Part shown: positions 1 through 10,175 of the stretch, piece by piece
Layout: the number at the start of each line of letters is the position of its first letter
Position numbering within the stretch: position 1 is the stretch's first letter
NCBI RefSeq assembly: GCF_003255815.1
Contig: NC_037681.1
Span: 84,733,703 to 84,797,702 of the forward strand
DNA from: Theropithecus gelada
Lineage: Eukaryota; Chordata; Mammalia; Primates; Cercopithecidae
Length of the DNA: 64,000 nucleotides
Reading direction: 5' to 3'
Notes under the pieces: model-generated
Told to the model about the DNA's origin: nothing
The model's input: only the letters and a program-made list of their open reading frames with translations
Database searches by the model: none
Position numbers and translations under genes: made by a program

Positions 1-714
1 AAAAAAAGCTAAGCTCATTCATTTTCACTGCTTGTCAGTGAAACAAAATGTGAAAAACCATCCTAAAGCTTTGTGTTAGGTTTTTCTTGGATTTAAACAT
101 TAATCTTCATTAAAGATGTAATTTATTTTTGGTAAAAGAGAGGAAAACACAAATTCCCACATTCTAATATTAACTAGAGAAAAGAAATTCAGTATCTCAT
201 CTCATTAAAAGGGTTGAGCAGAGGGAGTGACTTCAAAGAAATATTTCACTATTGACTGAAATTAAATATATTTCCAGGCCTTTTCACTTTTATTTGCCTT
301 GTAAAATAAAGAAAAATGGAAAAGTCCATGTGACAATAATTATAAAAGCAACATTATCAGATAATTTATGTTCTACTTAAGTTTGTTTATAAAAGGCTAA
401 GCTTTGGAGAGCTCAATATTAAGGGAGAAGATCAAAGATTCTATTTACATCTTTGGAATTGACTGTCCTAAAATCTACCAGTTTACAAAAATATCAGCAC
501 TGGACTGGTACAAAAAGTAAGAGAAAAATACTTTTATTGCATGAGTAGCACTGACCAAATATGTGCTGAGAAAAAGGTTTGATTTCACATAGATAATAAA
601 ATAGCAAGTGCCTGGATTGTTTATTGCCTAGAGAGGAAGGTGGGAGGTAGTGGTAGAAAGAGTCATAAATGTGTGCAGAATATTTATTGTTTTCTTTTTT
701 GGATAATAGCTACT

Positions 715-895
715 ATTCACTAAGTGTTTTTACTAAGTACCTGGCACAGTGCTGAGTACTCTACGTGTACTAGATCATTTAAGCCTCTTAACAGTCATAG
801 GGGAGAGTCTATTATCTGCACTTTACAGAGAAGGAAACTGAGGCATATAATGGCTATGTAATATTTACCAGTAATTCTTATTCCGGAGCCTATCT
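715..895 (-). mobile_element. MIR
   Basis: Shows the MIR core in reverse: 'ctggcacagtgctgagtac', a short-spaced 'cactttacagagaaggaaac' and 'tgaggca'. Confidence 0.7.
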
Positions 896-1061
896 CAACT
901 GTGCTAGACTGACTTCTATTTATGAGGGTTAGCAATCAATCCAAATTTTAATAAAATACAATATAAATATATGATAATCCTTTATCTGATCTCAGCAAAA
1001 CTTACCAATAGATTTTTAACTTTTTTGCTTTTAAGAAAAAAAATTTTAGATGTTATAATAC

Positions 1062-1163
1062 CTGAAACATATCGGTGTTGCTGTCATGAGTATATTCAAC
1101 CACCACAGTCTGGGCCCGAGATAAAGTATATGATATGCTATGCTGGTCCTTGTTGCTTATTGC
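1062..1163 (-). CDS. PELI1: PELI1 coding exon 4 (residues 68-101)
   Basis: Read on the minus strand, these 102 nt translate in phase 0 to 34 residues starting AISNKDQHSISYTL and ending SNTDMFQ, which I recognise as Pellino-1 within the N-terminal FHA region. The acceptor is a pyrimidine-rich tract ending CATTCTTAG at 1164. The donor at 1061 reads CAG|GTATTA. It lacks the usual G at +5, so it is weaker than average. The exon follows exon 3, which ends ...QAAK, without splitting a codon. The segment contains TVVVEYTHDS, a beta-strand-like stretch conserved among Pellinos. The next exon, which would continue with the rest of the FHA domain, is outside the window. The plus-strand 74-codon frame over the same bases is a shadow. 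Confidence 0.95.
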
Positions 1164-1390
1164 CTAAGAATGAAAAAGTTAATAGCAAAAATTAGTAGGC
1201 AGGTCAATCCAATCAGATAATCTTTTCATTAAAAAAAGGGAAAACTATTTATCAAATACATGACATACTTATATATTTTCCCCCTGAAATTTAGAGAGGT
1301 TAATAACTCCTGTCAGTTGTGACAGTAGTTTCTTGGGTTGAATGGGGCATTGAAGAATATTTAGAAGCAGTTACAGAGTAAAAACATAAT

Positions 1391-1702
1391 TTTCTTTCTT
1401 TCTTTTTTTTTTCCCCCAAAGATGGAGTCTTGTTTTGTCGCCTAGGCTGGAGTGCAGTGGTGCGATCTCGGTTCACTGCAACCTCCGCCTCCCGGGTTCA
1501 AGCAATTCTCCTGCCTCAGCCTCCCAAGCAGCTGGGACTACAGGTGCATACTGCCATGCATGGCTAATATTTTTGTATTTTTAGTAGAGACAGCATTTCA
1601 CCATGTTGCCCAGGCTGGTCTTGAACTCCTGAGCTAAGGCAATCCGCCCGCCTCAGCCTCCCAAAGTGCTAGGATTACAGGCGTGGACCACTGCGCCTGG
1701 CC
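1391..1702 (-). mobile_element. Alu in PELI1 intron 3
   Basis: Reverse-orientation Alu with T-rich tail at the left and 'gcctggcc' at the right; the flanking duplication 'cataattttcttt' is seen on both sides. Its right end lies 228 bp from exon 4. Confidence 0.93.
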
Positions 1703-2517
1703 CATAATTTTCTTTTATCAAACCACTACACTCCCTTATTAAGTATTTTAAATTATAAAATAATCAAAACCAAATCCCACATAAAAACAGAAAACAACAG
1801 TACTCTGATAAGAAGAAAATGCAAAATCTTGCAAAATAAGAGGAATCTTATTTTTGAAGTAATTCAGAGAGCTATAAAGTTCACTCACAAGCCAAGTTAA
1901 CTGGTTTTCTAACCATTTTGTGACTCTACAGATGACAAATGTTTGCCATATGCTGGGTGAGATACAGAAAAATGCATTTGGGATTTGGTCCCAGGAGATA
2001 AAAGAAAAAAATTCTTTAAAAAACAAAAGAAACATTCATAGAATGATTAAACATTACCAAAGGAAAGGGATGTAATGCTTATGACTGTATTTCTGACTTA
2101 TCTCAAACTAAAAACATTGCTAAAAAGAACTTTTCAGTTTTGTTTTCAAGTGTTTTCTATGTATATGAGTTGAAGATAATATCAAAGAAGGGGAAAAATC
2201 TAGTCATCACACAAAGGAAGTAGAAATGGGCTGCATAAAAAGAAAACAGACACAAAGACAGAAGAGAATAATTATATACAGCAAAGAAGCTGAATGAAAA
2301 AATCCTTCTTAATTAGAAGTTTGGCATCATAAGCTTTTACTTGGTTTCAATTTGCAGCTAATCTGTAATAGATAAAGCCTTAAAACAACAGCTTTAAGAC
2401 TGTCAAATTTCCAAATATCTACAAACAGAATACAGAAATACACTATTTCCAAATATACAGAGACCATACTAACGACTCAGCTTTATCAAAGCTTAATACT
2501 GCCACTTTTGCTTCTGA

Positions 2518-2817
2518 TTTTTTTTTTTTTTTTTTTTTTTTTGCGACAGAGTCTCGCTCTGTTGCCTAGGCTGGAGTGCAGTGGCACTAACTCACTGAAA
2601 CCTCCGCCTCCCAGGTTCAAGTGATTCTCCTGCCTCAGCCTCCTGAGTAGCTGGGATTAAAGGTGCACGCCACCATGCCCGGCTAATTTTTGTATTTTTA
2701 GTAGAGATGGAGTTTTGCCATGTTGGCCATGCTGGTCTCGAACTCCCGACCTCATGATCCGCCCGCCTCGGCCTCCCAAAGTGCTGGGACTACAGGCATG
2801 AGCCACTGTGCCTGGCC
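2518..2817 (-). mobile_element. Alu in intron 3
   Basis: Complete reverse Alu with a run of about 24 T; flanking duplication 'tgcttctgattttttt' at 2509 and 2818. Confidence 0.95.
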
Positions 2818-3010
2818 TGCTTCTGATTTTTTTAAGGAATTAAACTACAGATACAATCGAGGCTGCCTACATGTCCCTCCCAATTCCCTTTTCTCCACAG
2901 AGGTATCCAACCTCAAGAATGCAGTGTAGATCATTTACATGCATGTTTTACATATTTCTTTCTACACATTTAGGTATTCATAAATACTATATAATTGTTT
3001 TACAGGTTTT

Positions 3011-3011
<1 letters not shown>

Positions 3012-3062
<51 letters not shown>
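3012..3062. repeat. (CA)n microsatellite, about 25 units
   Basis: Uninterrupted AC dinucleotides; probably length-polymorphic. Confidence 0.95.
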
Positions 3063-3065
<3 letters not shown>

Positions 3066-3066
<1 letters not shown>

Positions 3067-3216
3067 TAAGAGACCAGGTTTCGCTATGTTGCAGAGGCTG
3101 AAGTGCAGTGGCTATTTATAGGCAGGAAAACGGCACACTACAGCTTTACCCTGTGCTCAAGTGATCTTCCTGCCTCTGCCTCCCAAGGAGCTGGGACTAA
3201 CAGGCATGTGCCACTG
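3066..3216 (-). mobile_element. Free left Alu monomer (FLAM-like)
   Basis: A single 7SL-derived monomer. The part 'agtgcagtggctatttatag' matches the 7SL-type segment 'ggctattcacagg' that later Alus lack, so this is an old monomer rather than a dimeric Alu. Confidence 0.7.
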
Positions 3217-3506
3217 GTTAAACAGCTGACTTTTCAATGAAATACTCAGTATTTTAAAATTAATTCTTAGTGGCTAAAGAGATTTTAAAACATTGGTTTT
3301 TTTGTGCTTTGAGATTGTAATCTTTGTTAGTTATTAAACCTACTGTTAGACTGAGAATAAAAACCATGTCTAGTTAAGTTTGGTTCTCACTGGTCTAGAA
3401 CGCAGGGTTTTACCTACTCATCCCAGATGACTGCCAGACTAAATGCTTAATTTTCGTCATGACCTCACAAATACATTCCTCCAAAATTTAAAGAGGAAAG
3501 AGTCAA

Positions 3507-3815
3507 TCTTTTTTCTTTTTTCTTTTTTTTAATTGAGACAGGGTCCCACTGTGTCACTCAGGCTACAGTGCAGTGGCATGATCTCAGCTCACTGCAGCCT
3601 CTGCCTCCCCGGCTCAAGTGATCCTCCCACTTCAGCCTGCCAAGGAGCTGGGACTTTGGGGCATGCCACCACACTTGGCTAATTTTTTGTGTGTTTGGTG
3701 AAGATAGAGTTTCACCATGTTGCCCAGGCTGGTCTCGAACTCCTGAGCTCCAGTGATCCGCCCACCTTGGTCTCTCAAGTGCTGGGATTACAGGTGTGAG
3801 CTATCACATCCAGCC
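3507..3815 (-). mobile_element. Alu, older (J-like)
   Basis: Reverse Alu with older-looking bases ('gggtcccactgtgtcactc', 'cccggctcaagtgatcctcc'); short flanking repeat 'gtcaatct'. Confidence 0.88.
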
Positions 3816-3967
3816 AAGGGTCAATCTGATCCCTAAGATTCTTATTGCCTAGTAAAGATGAAAGATGAAAAGGAGATAACAATGAAAACATGAGGGCACG
3901 GCAGAGTAAAATAGGAAGAAAAGTACAGAATATGGTATTATAGAGGTAGGGATTAGAAATATTTTCC

Positions 3968-4150
3968 CTTATAGTGGTTTTCAACCAGAGGTAGTATTAG
4001 CTGTCTAAGGGGCATCTGAAAATATTTTGTGCATTTTTTGGCTGTTATGAGGATTTGCAGGCTCAAATGGCATTTTGTGGGTGAAGGACCCCTAAATGTC
4101 CTGTAGTATGTGGGAAAGTCCTGAACAATGAAAAAGTGGCACACCCAAAA
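3968..4150. mobile_element. hAT-Charlie-like DNA element remnant
   Basis: It begins 'agtggttttcaaccagaggt', like the CAGTGGTTCTCAA ends of Charlie-family elements, with diverged internal sequence. The family is uncertain. Confidence 0.4.
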
Positions 4151-5345
4151 TGTCAAGAGCACTCCTGGGGGAGATACTGTAAGAAGCTCCTCAGATTGAA
4201 TCAATCTGAGGTTTACTTCCACCACCTGCTTAGCATATTCCTTCTCTCCAAAGGAGCAAAAAGAAACTGTCCCCTTTCTGCACTAACTGGTTCCCAAATA
4301 GTAACAGAGGAGTCCTAGTCAAGGCCTAAGGATTCTTTCACAAATCAAACTGGATATAAAACAAAGCTGAGAAGCCAATTACCTTCAGACACTGAAGCTG
4401 TGACCTAAAACCACATCATATGCCAATTTTTCTGTCTCTTGTTTCTTTAACTTATAAAGATATGCTTCAGATGGTATAATATTAATGTACATTCTAGGGC
4501 TACTTAGCTAAAGATACAGGTACTTCCAGGACTCAAAGAACTCTAATTTTTCTTATTTGCTCATTACAATATCAAATTCTTTATAACATAAAGTCTGTGT
4601 TATAAAATTGGAAGCAAATTCACAGAAAATATAAAGATGTGAAATTCCCCCTCCTTGTCTGTCGCTCTAGGAAAAGCCCAAGTATGCTGAAATGGTGGTC
4701 CAGCTTCTGGAAATTTTGTTAGAAGAAGACGACAGGGCTAGAAGCATGAAATAGGCTGGGGGTTGAGAAGTTATATTGTAGATGCAGTTGGATATTGCTT
4801 TCATAACTTTGATTCAATTTAATAATTATTGAGGTCTACTTTGTGCAAGGTACTATGCTAAAATATATGAAGTTATAAACCAAAAATGAATACAACCAAT
4901 ACACAGAATCTTAGGTAAAGACTCTTAGTTTAAAAATTACTTCACCCAAATATGCTTCTAATACCTGAATACACATATTATACATCACATTCTTCATCCA
5001 GCCCAGGGAGGCTCCTCTAGTAACAGAGTGGGAACTTTCCACTTCTCAGGGCAGACAGCTGCATAATTCCAGGTACTAGATAAAGCCCTGTCCCCCACCC
5101 CACCTCTTTTAATAAGGAAAGAGAATATTTCCTTCTAATTTCCACCCACTGATCCTGGTTTGTCTTTTTTTTTTTTTTTTTAAAGTCCAATTCCCCTTCC
5201 ATATGGCAGCTTTTCAAATACCATGTCTCCAAAGTCTCTTCTCCAATCCAAACAAAAGGAAATTTCTGAAATAGAAATGTGAGGGGAATGCTAGAGAATA
5301 TAAACAACACATAAAAGTCTTTCAATTTCTCCAAGTTAATTTATG

Positions 5346-5349
<4 letters not shown>
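4151..5349. other. Intron 3 stretch, no recognised gene
   Basis: Unique-looking AT-rich DNA. It contains a 23-bp perfect inverted repeat at 4189-4211, an L2/MIR-like tail near 4795-4870 and a run of 17 T at 5165-5181. No exon on the PELI1 strand was found. Confidence 0.5.

Positions 5350-5378
<29 letters not shown>
5350..5378. repeat. T29 homopolymer abutting the exon 3 splice donor
   Basis: Twenty-nine T on the plus strand, i.e. A29 at intron positions +3 to +31 of PELI1 intron 3. The exon boundary is two bases away. Confidence 0.95.
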
Positions 5379-5380
<2 letters not shown>

Positions 5381-5381
<1 letters not shown>

Positions 5382-5510
5382 TTTGCAGCCTGAGGAGTAC
5401 AAGCAATATGCACAGTGCTGGGCTTCACCCCATTTGCCTTAGGTCTTTTAAACAAAGCAAATCTACTTTTCCTCCTTCCTCTATCGCCATTTGGGAGAGA
5501 CCCATTATAC
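5381..5510 (-). CDS. PELI1: PELI1 coding exon 3 (residues 24-67)
   Basis: This 130-nt minus-strand exon supplies the last base of a split Gly codon and then 43 codons. The product reads YNGSLPNGDRGRRKSRFALF, then KRPKANGVKPS and TPQAAK, a highly conserved N-terminal Pellino block leading into the FHA domain. The basic run RGRRKSR is visible. The acceptor is a run of T and C ending CATCAG at 5511. The donor is AAG|GT followed directly by 29 A, with no G at +5 and no T at +6, an unusual 5' splice site for a constitutive coding exon. The open frame runs on into lysine codons past the donor because of the poly(A) run, so an ORF caller without splicing gives a false C-terminal poly-lysine. Paralogue-specific residues favour PELI1 over PELI2. 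Confidence 0.96.
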
Positions 5511-6111
5511 CTGATGGGGGGAAAAAAAGTATAGGTGATCTCTTGCAAGAACTGCACAATTATAAAACAAATGTTTGACTATGCCTTGCAGAATCAATTC
5601 CCAATTAATTATCTATTAACACATTATAATTATTTAAAATTCCTTTGAGCAACTGTTGATCTCCATACCAGGTGCCAGTGTGTGAAACAAAATGAGATTC
5701 TTTTTCTGGCTTCATTCCAAGTCACAGAGAACCTTTTGGATTATACAAAGATTCAAGTTATCTCTATTTTTCTCCTTCCCTCTTTTACGGAAGATAATTA
5801 AGAGCTGATTAATGGCATGTCTGACTCCTTATGACTCATTCTGTTTTTTTTAAGGTGAATTGTTTGCATGTGCTAATACAACCTTTAAAAAGTATAGTAT
5901 GTATTGTTTAAAACACAATCTCCTTTATTTGTGAACCAAACACTTTAAACAGCTGAACTTTTGAAGTAAGGAATTTTTAGACTTGTTAAGTCTTAGCTAC
6001 CTGAATGTACAAATGCACTCTCATTATATTAGCAGAACTTGTCCAACAGACATGTTTGCTAAGTAGTAAACATACTTTTGTTTTTCAGATCTTATGAACA
6101 TTTCTCTATAA
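5511..6111. other. Intron 2 stretch, nothing recognised beyond the exon 3 acceptor
   Basis: AT-rich DNA. The T/C-rich acceptor tract of exon 3 occupies the first 25 bp on the minus strand; no repeat or exon was recognised. Confidence 0.5.
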
Positions 6112-6152
6112 CATGTACACATACACACACACACACACAAACACACACACAC
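6112..6152. repeat. Imperfect (CA)n
   Basis: CA units with two interruptions. Confidence 0.9.
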
Positions 6153-6221
6153 GTACATCCTAAAGGTAAGCAAGTACTAAACCAATGGAAAAAAGTTAAA
6201 AACAAAATAAAAATATTTGGT

Positions 6222-6395
6222 GTTTACTATACACCAGGCACTACTGAATGTTATCCCATGCACATTACCTCACTAAATCTACCCTTGCAAAAATTCTACC
6301 AGATTGAAATCACTGTCCCCATTTTTACACATTAGGAAACAGACTCAGAAGAATTATATTCTGAAGTGACACAGGCAAAGCCAGAATTTGAATTT
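6222..6395 (-). mobile_element. MIR
   Basis: Reverse MIR: 'acaccaggcactactgaatg', then 'ccccatttttacacattagg' and 'gaaac', then 'gacacaggcaaagccag'. Confidence 0.7.
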
Positions 6396-7324
6396 AAGTA
6401 TGTTTGTCATGTGGTTATGTCATTCTTTACTGCTTCATTGAGGCATGAGCAGTAGCTTAATAATAATCTTTCCTCATTCACTATCCACCTCCCCTGCCCC
6501 CACCCCCTGATAAATCTTTGGTTTGATGATCTACCATATGTCAATCTAGGAGGAAATGAAGCAGGGAATAGGGACAGTTTTGAGGTTGGAGGAAGAGTGA
6601 TTATAAAATGGCCTGTAATTGTGGCTGGCAAGGAAGAATGTCTTAAAGCTGAGAAGCGAGTTTACTCAATGACTGCCATATATAGAAACTACACTGACCC
6701 TTTACAAAAAAATAAAACACTTTGTATTGGAGAAAGCCCTTGGTAATGTTGCTAGCCTTGCTGTAAGTCCAAAGTACAGTCCCTTAGCTAATAATTATTT
6801 TAGCTATTCTAGGCTTTGTGTTGCCACCAGCCCCACTGTCAATTCCTCACTGTCCCTTAACTACTGTCGCCTGAATTGCATGACTCATCCCACTTCTGGA
6901 TCTCACTCTTTAGTCCCACATTGCGTTCCTGTAGTTCAAAGCTCTTTTCTAAGTAGCAATAGCATGAAACCTTGTCTAGCTTCACTTCTAGAGGGTTGAG
7001 AAGAAAAAGTATTTGCATTTTAGGACACCAAGTACCAGACAGAGACAATTACTGTTGCTAATGATTAACTGAGGAACCTATAGGCTAAGACTGGCAGTTT
7101 AAAACCATAAGCTAAATTTTAAACTAGTCTTCAAATGACTCTCAAATTTCCTGCTAGAAGAATTTAATCTGGAAAAGTTTTTGGTAGTTAAGAGCTGTTT
7201 GTCACTGATACCATTAAAATCTATGTGATTTGAAGTTCTAATACTGAAGTTACTATGCTAAATTTATCATCTTTTAAAGTTTTGTTTCTGAGAAAAGAAT
7301 TTTAAGTCTCAAAGGGCCTTAGAA
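6396..7324. other. Intron 2 stretch without recognised gene
   Basis: Unique sequence; open frames here are short and show no family resemblance. Confidence 0.5.
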
Positions 7325-7440
7325 GATCTTGTCTAATTGTCATTTTTACAGAGGAGGAAACCAAAGCCCAAATGGTTCAGTGACTTGCCCAAGGTCACAC
7401 AGCTAGCAGTGCTGGAACAAGCACTGGATTCTAAGATTCC
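7325..7440 (-). mobile_element. MIR-like fragment
   Basis: Contains 'ttttacagaggaggaaacc' and 'gacttgcccaaggtcacaca' followed by 'gctagcagtg', the conserved MIR core. Confidence 0.7.
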
Positions 7441-7611
7441 TAACATCTAGTCAAGCTCAGTAACTCCATATGATTTCCCCAGTTTCTCTAACTCTCTCAT
7501 CTGAAACAACACATTCTCACTTTAACCTGACTCTCAAACATACTGCAATATCTTGAGTTGCTTTTTAGGCAAAAGCAGAGCAACAGCAGGAGGAAAATAA
7601 AATTAGCAATT

Positions 7612-7902
7612 TTCTTTTTTCTTATTTTTTTCGAGACAGAGTCTCGCTCTGTTGCCCAGGTTGGAGTGCTCGGCTCACTGCAACCTCCTCTTCCTGGGTT
7701 CAAGTGATTCTCCTGCCTCAGCCTCCCAAGTAGCTGGGATTACAGACATGCACTACCATGCCCAGTTAATTGTTGTATTTTTAGTAAAGATGGGGTTTCA
7801 CTATGTTGGCCAGGCTGGTCTCGAACTCCTGACATCAGGTGATCCACCCACCTTGGCCTCCCAAAGTGCTGGGATTACAGGTGTGAACCATTGCACGCAG
7901 CC
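7612..7902 (-). mobile_element. Alu with small internal deletion
   Basis: Reverse Alu; 'gttggagtgctcggctcact' lacks the usual bases around 'cagtggcgcgatct'. Flanking duplication 'agcaattttct'. Confidence 0.93.
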
Positions 7903-8358
7903 TAAAATGAGCAATTTTCTAGTTTCTGAGATCTCTAGTTAAGAAAGGCTAATACTGTGTCTCCACTTTGATAGTTATGACAAGTTTAAGTGGAACAAAT
8001 TGAAATAATTTGGAATAACAGAATCATCTGTTCCTCAATCTTCAGGTTCTATTTCTGTGAGTTACATGGATGAAATTACTTTAGGAGCTAAGACATAGCT
8101 AGGTCCTGGGCTTCAGAGGCATTATGCTGTCACCATACATATATACAACTCCTTTAACCAAAATGTACAGCACAAAGCAGTAACTACCTTAGATAGGCAA
8201 AAGAATAAATGAAGACTAACCTACATGAAATGACTTAAAGCAGGCAAGGGAAAGGGAATTTTTGGTAAAATCAGCTGAGACAAAACATGGGATAGGGAAG
8301 ACAAATGGAATGACTGTGACAGTGGACAAATACAATTTTCATTTCATTTCATTTTTAT

Positions 8359-8661
8359 CTTTTTTTTTTTTTTTTTCGTGAGACAGAATCTCACTCTGTT
8401 GCCCAGGCTGGAGTACAGTGTCGCAATCTCAGCTCACTGCAACCTCTGCCTCCAGGGTTCAAGCAATTCCCCTGCCTCAGCCTCCCAAGTAGCTGGGATT
8501 ACAGGCACGCGCCACCACGCCCGGATAATTTTTGTGTTTTGCGTAGAGACAGGGTTTCACCATGTTGGCCAGGCTGGTCTTGAATTCCTGGCCTCAGGTA
8601 ATCTGCCTGCCTTGGCCTCCCAAAGTGCTGGGATTACAGGCGTGAGCCACCACGCCCGAAC
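8359..8661 (-). mobile_element. Alu, 222 bp from PELI1 exon 2
   Basis: Complete reverse Alu with T17-type tail, ending 'caccacgcccgaac'. It is sense-oriented relative to PELI1. Confidence 0.94.
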
Positions 8662-8883
8662 CTTCCATTTCATCTTTAAGAAACTTTGCCCTTTCTGCGG
8701 GTAAGGGTGAGACAAAGTTTATGTCATATTTGAGTGCTTTTAAACAATAGCATGAATATGAGAATTAAAAGTGTTTCTTGATTTGGTAACATTACCAATT
8801 CCAAAAAAAAGTACTTATAGCCTAGATGCCAAAGTTAGCATATATTATTAAACTGTGTGTCTTATCAAATGGAGAAACCTTAC

Positions 8884-8954
8884 CCTAAGACAATGAGTTC
8901 ACCATATTTTACTGGTGCTTTAGATGGATGATTTTCTTGATCAGGAGAAAACAT
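8884..8954 (-). CDS. PELI1: PELI1 coding exon 2, start-codon exon (residues 1-24 start)
   Basis: The exon spans 9023-8884 (140 nt) on the minus strand. The first 69 nt are 5' UTR and the start codon is at 8954-8952. The 71 coding nt give MFSPDQENHPSKAPVKYGEL then IVL and two bases of a Gly codon completed by exon 3. This is the known Pellino-1 N-terminus. The start is fixed by protein identity and by an in-frame TGA 13 codons upstream (8993-8991). The acceptor is CTTTTCCCCTCTAG at 9024 and the donor is TTAGG|GTAAGG at 8883. The start context is poor: C at -3 and T at +4. A short upstream ORF precedes it in the same frame. The exon is too short and spliced to appear as a long open frame. Confidence 0.96.
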
Positions 8955-9023
8955 GAGCTTGGCTGTCTTTCTCAAATCTTTGTTCACTGGTCAGGAGCCT
9001 TGGGACACCTTTTGCATTATTTC
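8955..9023 (-). other. PELI1: PELI1 exon 2, 5' UTR part
   Basis: This is the untranslated beginning of exon 2, 69 nt from the splice acceptor to the start codon. It holds an 8-codon upstream ORF beginning six bases after the acceptor and the in-frame TGA that bars any N-terminal extension of the main frame from upstream exons. Whatever first exon is used, the annotated Met stays the first in-frame start after this stop. Confidence 0.9.
8991..9017 (-). CDS. Upstream ORF in PELI1 5' UTR (8 codons, MQKVSQGS)
   Basis: On the minus strand ATG at 9017-9015 is followed by seven more codons and TGA at 8993-8991. It has A at -3 and C at +4, a better context than the PELI1 start itself (C at -3, T at +4). 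It is in the same frame as PELI1 and ends 36 nt before the main start, so reinitiation or leaky scanning would be needed. Being within exon 2 it is present whichever first exon is used. Whether it is translated is inference; the ORF itself is seen directly. Confidence 0.6.
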   Translation of the reverse strand: MQKVSQGS

Positions 9024-9299
9024 CTAGAGGGGAAAAGTTTTCATTAATAATGTGAACAATTCGTTTCAGTTTAAATAAAGATGTTATTTTCCAGCAGTCC
9101 TCTTGAACACAGTATTATGCAAAGCATCACATGGTATATACATTTTATGGGACATTTTGCCCAATAATGATTATACATTTTACAAAACTGTTTAAATGAG
9201 TCAAAAAGGCAAATTTGAAGACTTCCACTTATAGAAGCATACAGCAGATAATACTTTTCCCTTTCATTTCTGCTAAGGATAACTAAAGACCCTGGACCT

Positions 9300-10039
9300 T
9301 ATATATAGAACATGAGAAGACTGTGAAAAGTGGAGAGAAGGCAAACTAAGTAAGGGACCTCAGGACCCATGGAATGACACGGTGGTGTAAATTCTCTGGG
9401 TTTTCTTTTTGCCTAATATATCCCAGACTTGGAGCTAAAGAAGGCAGCAACCTGGAAATGCCAACTGGCACGGACAAAGCCACAACAAAAGCTTGCTCTC
9501 CCTAGCCAAAGAAACAAGAAAGGGACAGCCTGGCAAGACGGAAAACTTTTGACAGTAACTGCTCCACTCTAGCCAAACCCAGTAAACAGTTTTGTCCCAC
9601 CACCACCCACACCAACGAAAGCTAAGTGAGGAGCCTTGACTTCCAGCTCATAAACCATAGTGAGGAGCTCCAATGCCCTACTGGGGCAATGTCAAAGTCG
9701 GCCAAGTAGGGAGCCAGGATTTTCACCCTGATGGCTGGGCATGCCCCAACACCTATCCCCGTGGTGTCAGCTAGACTTCTACCCCCCACTCACCAAAAAC
9801 AAGAAGGATCCTCTTCCTGAGGCGTCAGTAGAGGCTGAGTAGGGACCCCTGACTTCTACATCCGCCTGGAAGTAATGAGGCACCCCCTATGACCTTGCCA
9901 AAGCAATGTCAATAAAAGCCAGTGGAAACAGAAGGTTTAGATAATATCCAGAGTCTAGGAACATAATATGAAAATATCTAGTTTTAACAGAAAATCACTC
10001 ATCCTAGCAAGAACAATATTTAAAACAATACAAAACATA
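9300..10039 (+). mobile_element. Old L1 (L1M) 5' region, segment 1
   Basis: The segment resembles the 5' end of mammalian L1M elements: repeated pieces like 'gaggagc..tgacttcc' and a closing stretch with 'aaaatatctagtttt' and 'aaaatcactc' just before ORF1. It breaks at the Alu at 10040 and continues beyond the nested elements at 16911. The family is recognised by pattern; the exact subfamily and 5' boundary are uncertain. Confidence 0.6.
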
Positions 10040-10158
10040 GGCTGGGTGCAGTGGTTCACGCCTGTAATCCCAGCACTTTGGGAGGTCGAGGCAGACGGAT
10101 CACTTGAGGTTGGGAGTTTGAGACCAGCCTGACCAACATGTAGAAACCCTGTCTCTAC
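10040..10158 (+). mobile_element. Alu, left part, split by L1PA insertion
   Basis: It begins GGCTGGGTGCAGTGGTTCAC and runs through the left arm to 'gtctctac', where the target-site duplication of the L1 begins. The right part resumes at 16739. Confidence 0.9.
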
Positions 10159-10175
10159 TAAAAATACAAAATTAG
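10159..10175 (+). repeat. Target-site duplication, upstream copy (L1PA)
   Basis: The 17 bases 'taaaaatacaaaattag' of the host Alu are repeated at 16722-16738, marking the L1 insertion point. Confidence 0.9.

Noticed and set aside
1452..1637. Short open frames in Alus (for example with LECSGAISAHCNL or PGFKQFSCLSLPSSWDYR)
   Set aside because: These are standard Alu-derived frames repeated at every Alu in the window; no evidence of use as exons.
3012..3062. Plus-strand frames with His-Thr repeats
   Set aside because: Translation of a CA microsatellite.
4671..4753. Plus-strand piece with a good acceptor-like tract and 27 open codons (EKPKYAEMVVQLLEILLEED)
   Set aside because: It looks exon-like, but there is no donor or polyadenylation signal, no partner exon, and a stop lies directly before it; length is within chance.
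8884..8954. PELI2 as the alternative identity
   Set aside because: Exon 2-4 residues fit PELI1 at positions where the paralogues differ (NHPSKAPVKYGELIVLG, LFKRPK, IACTPQAAK, AISNKDQHS).
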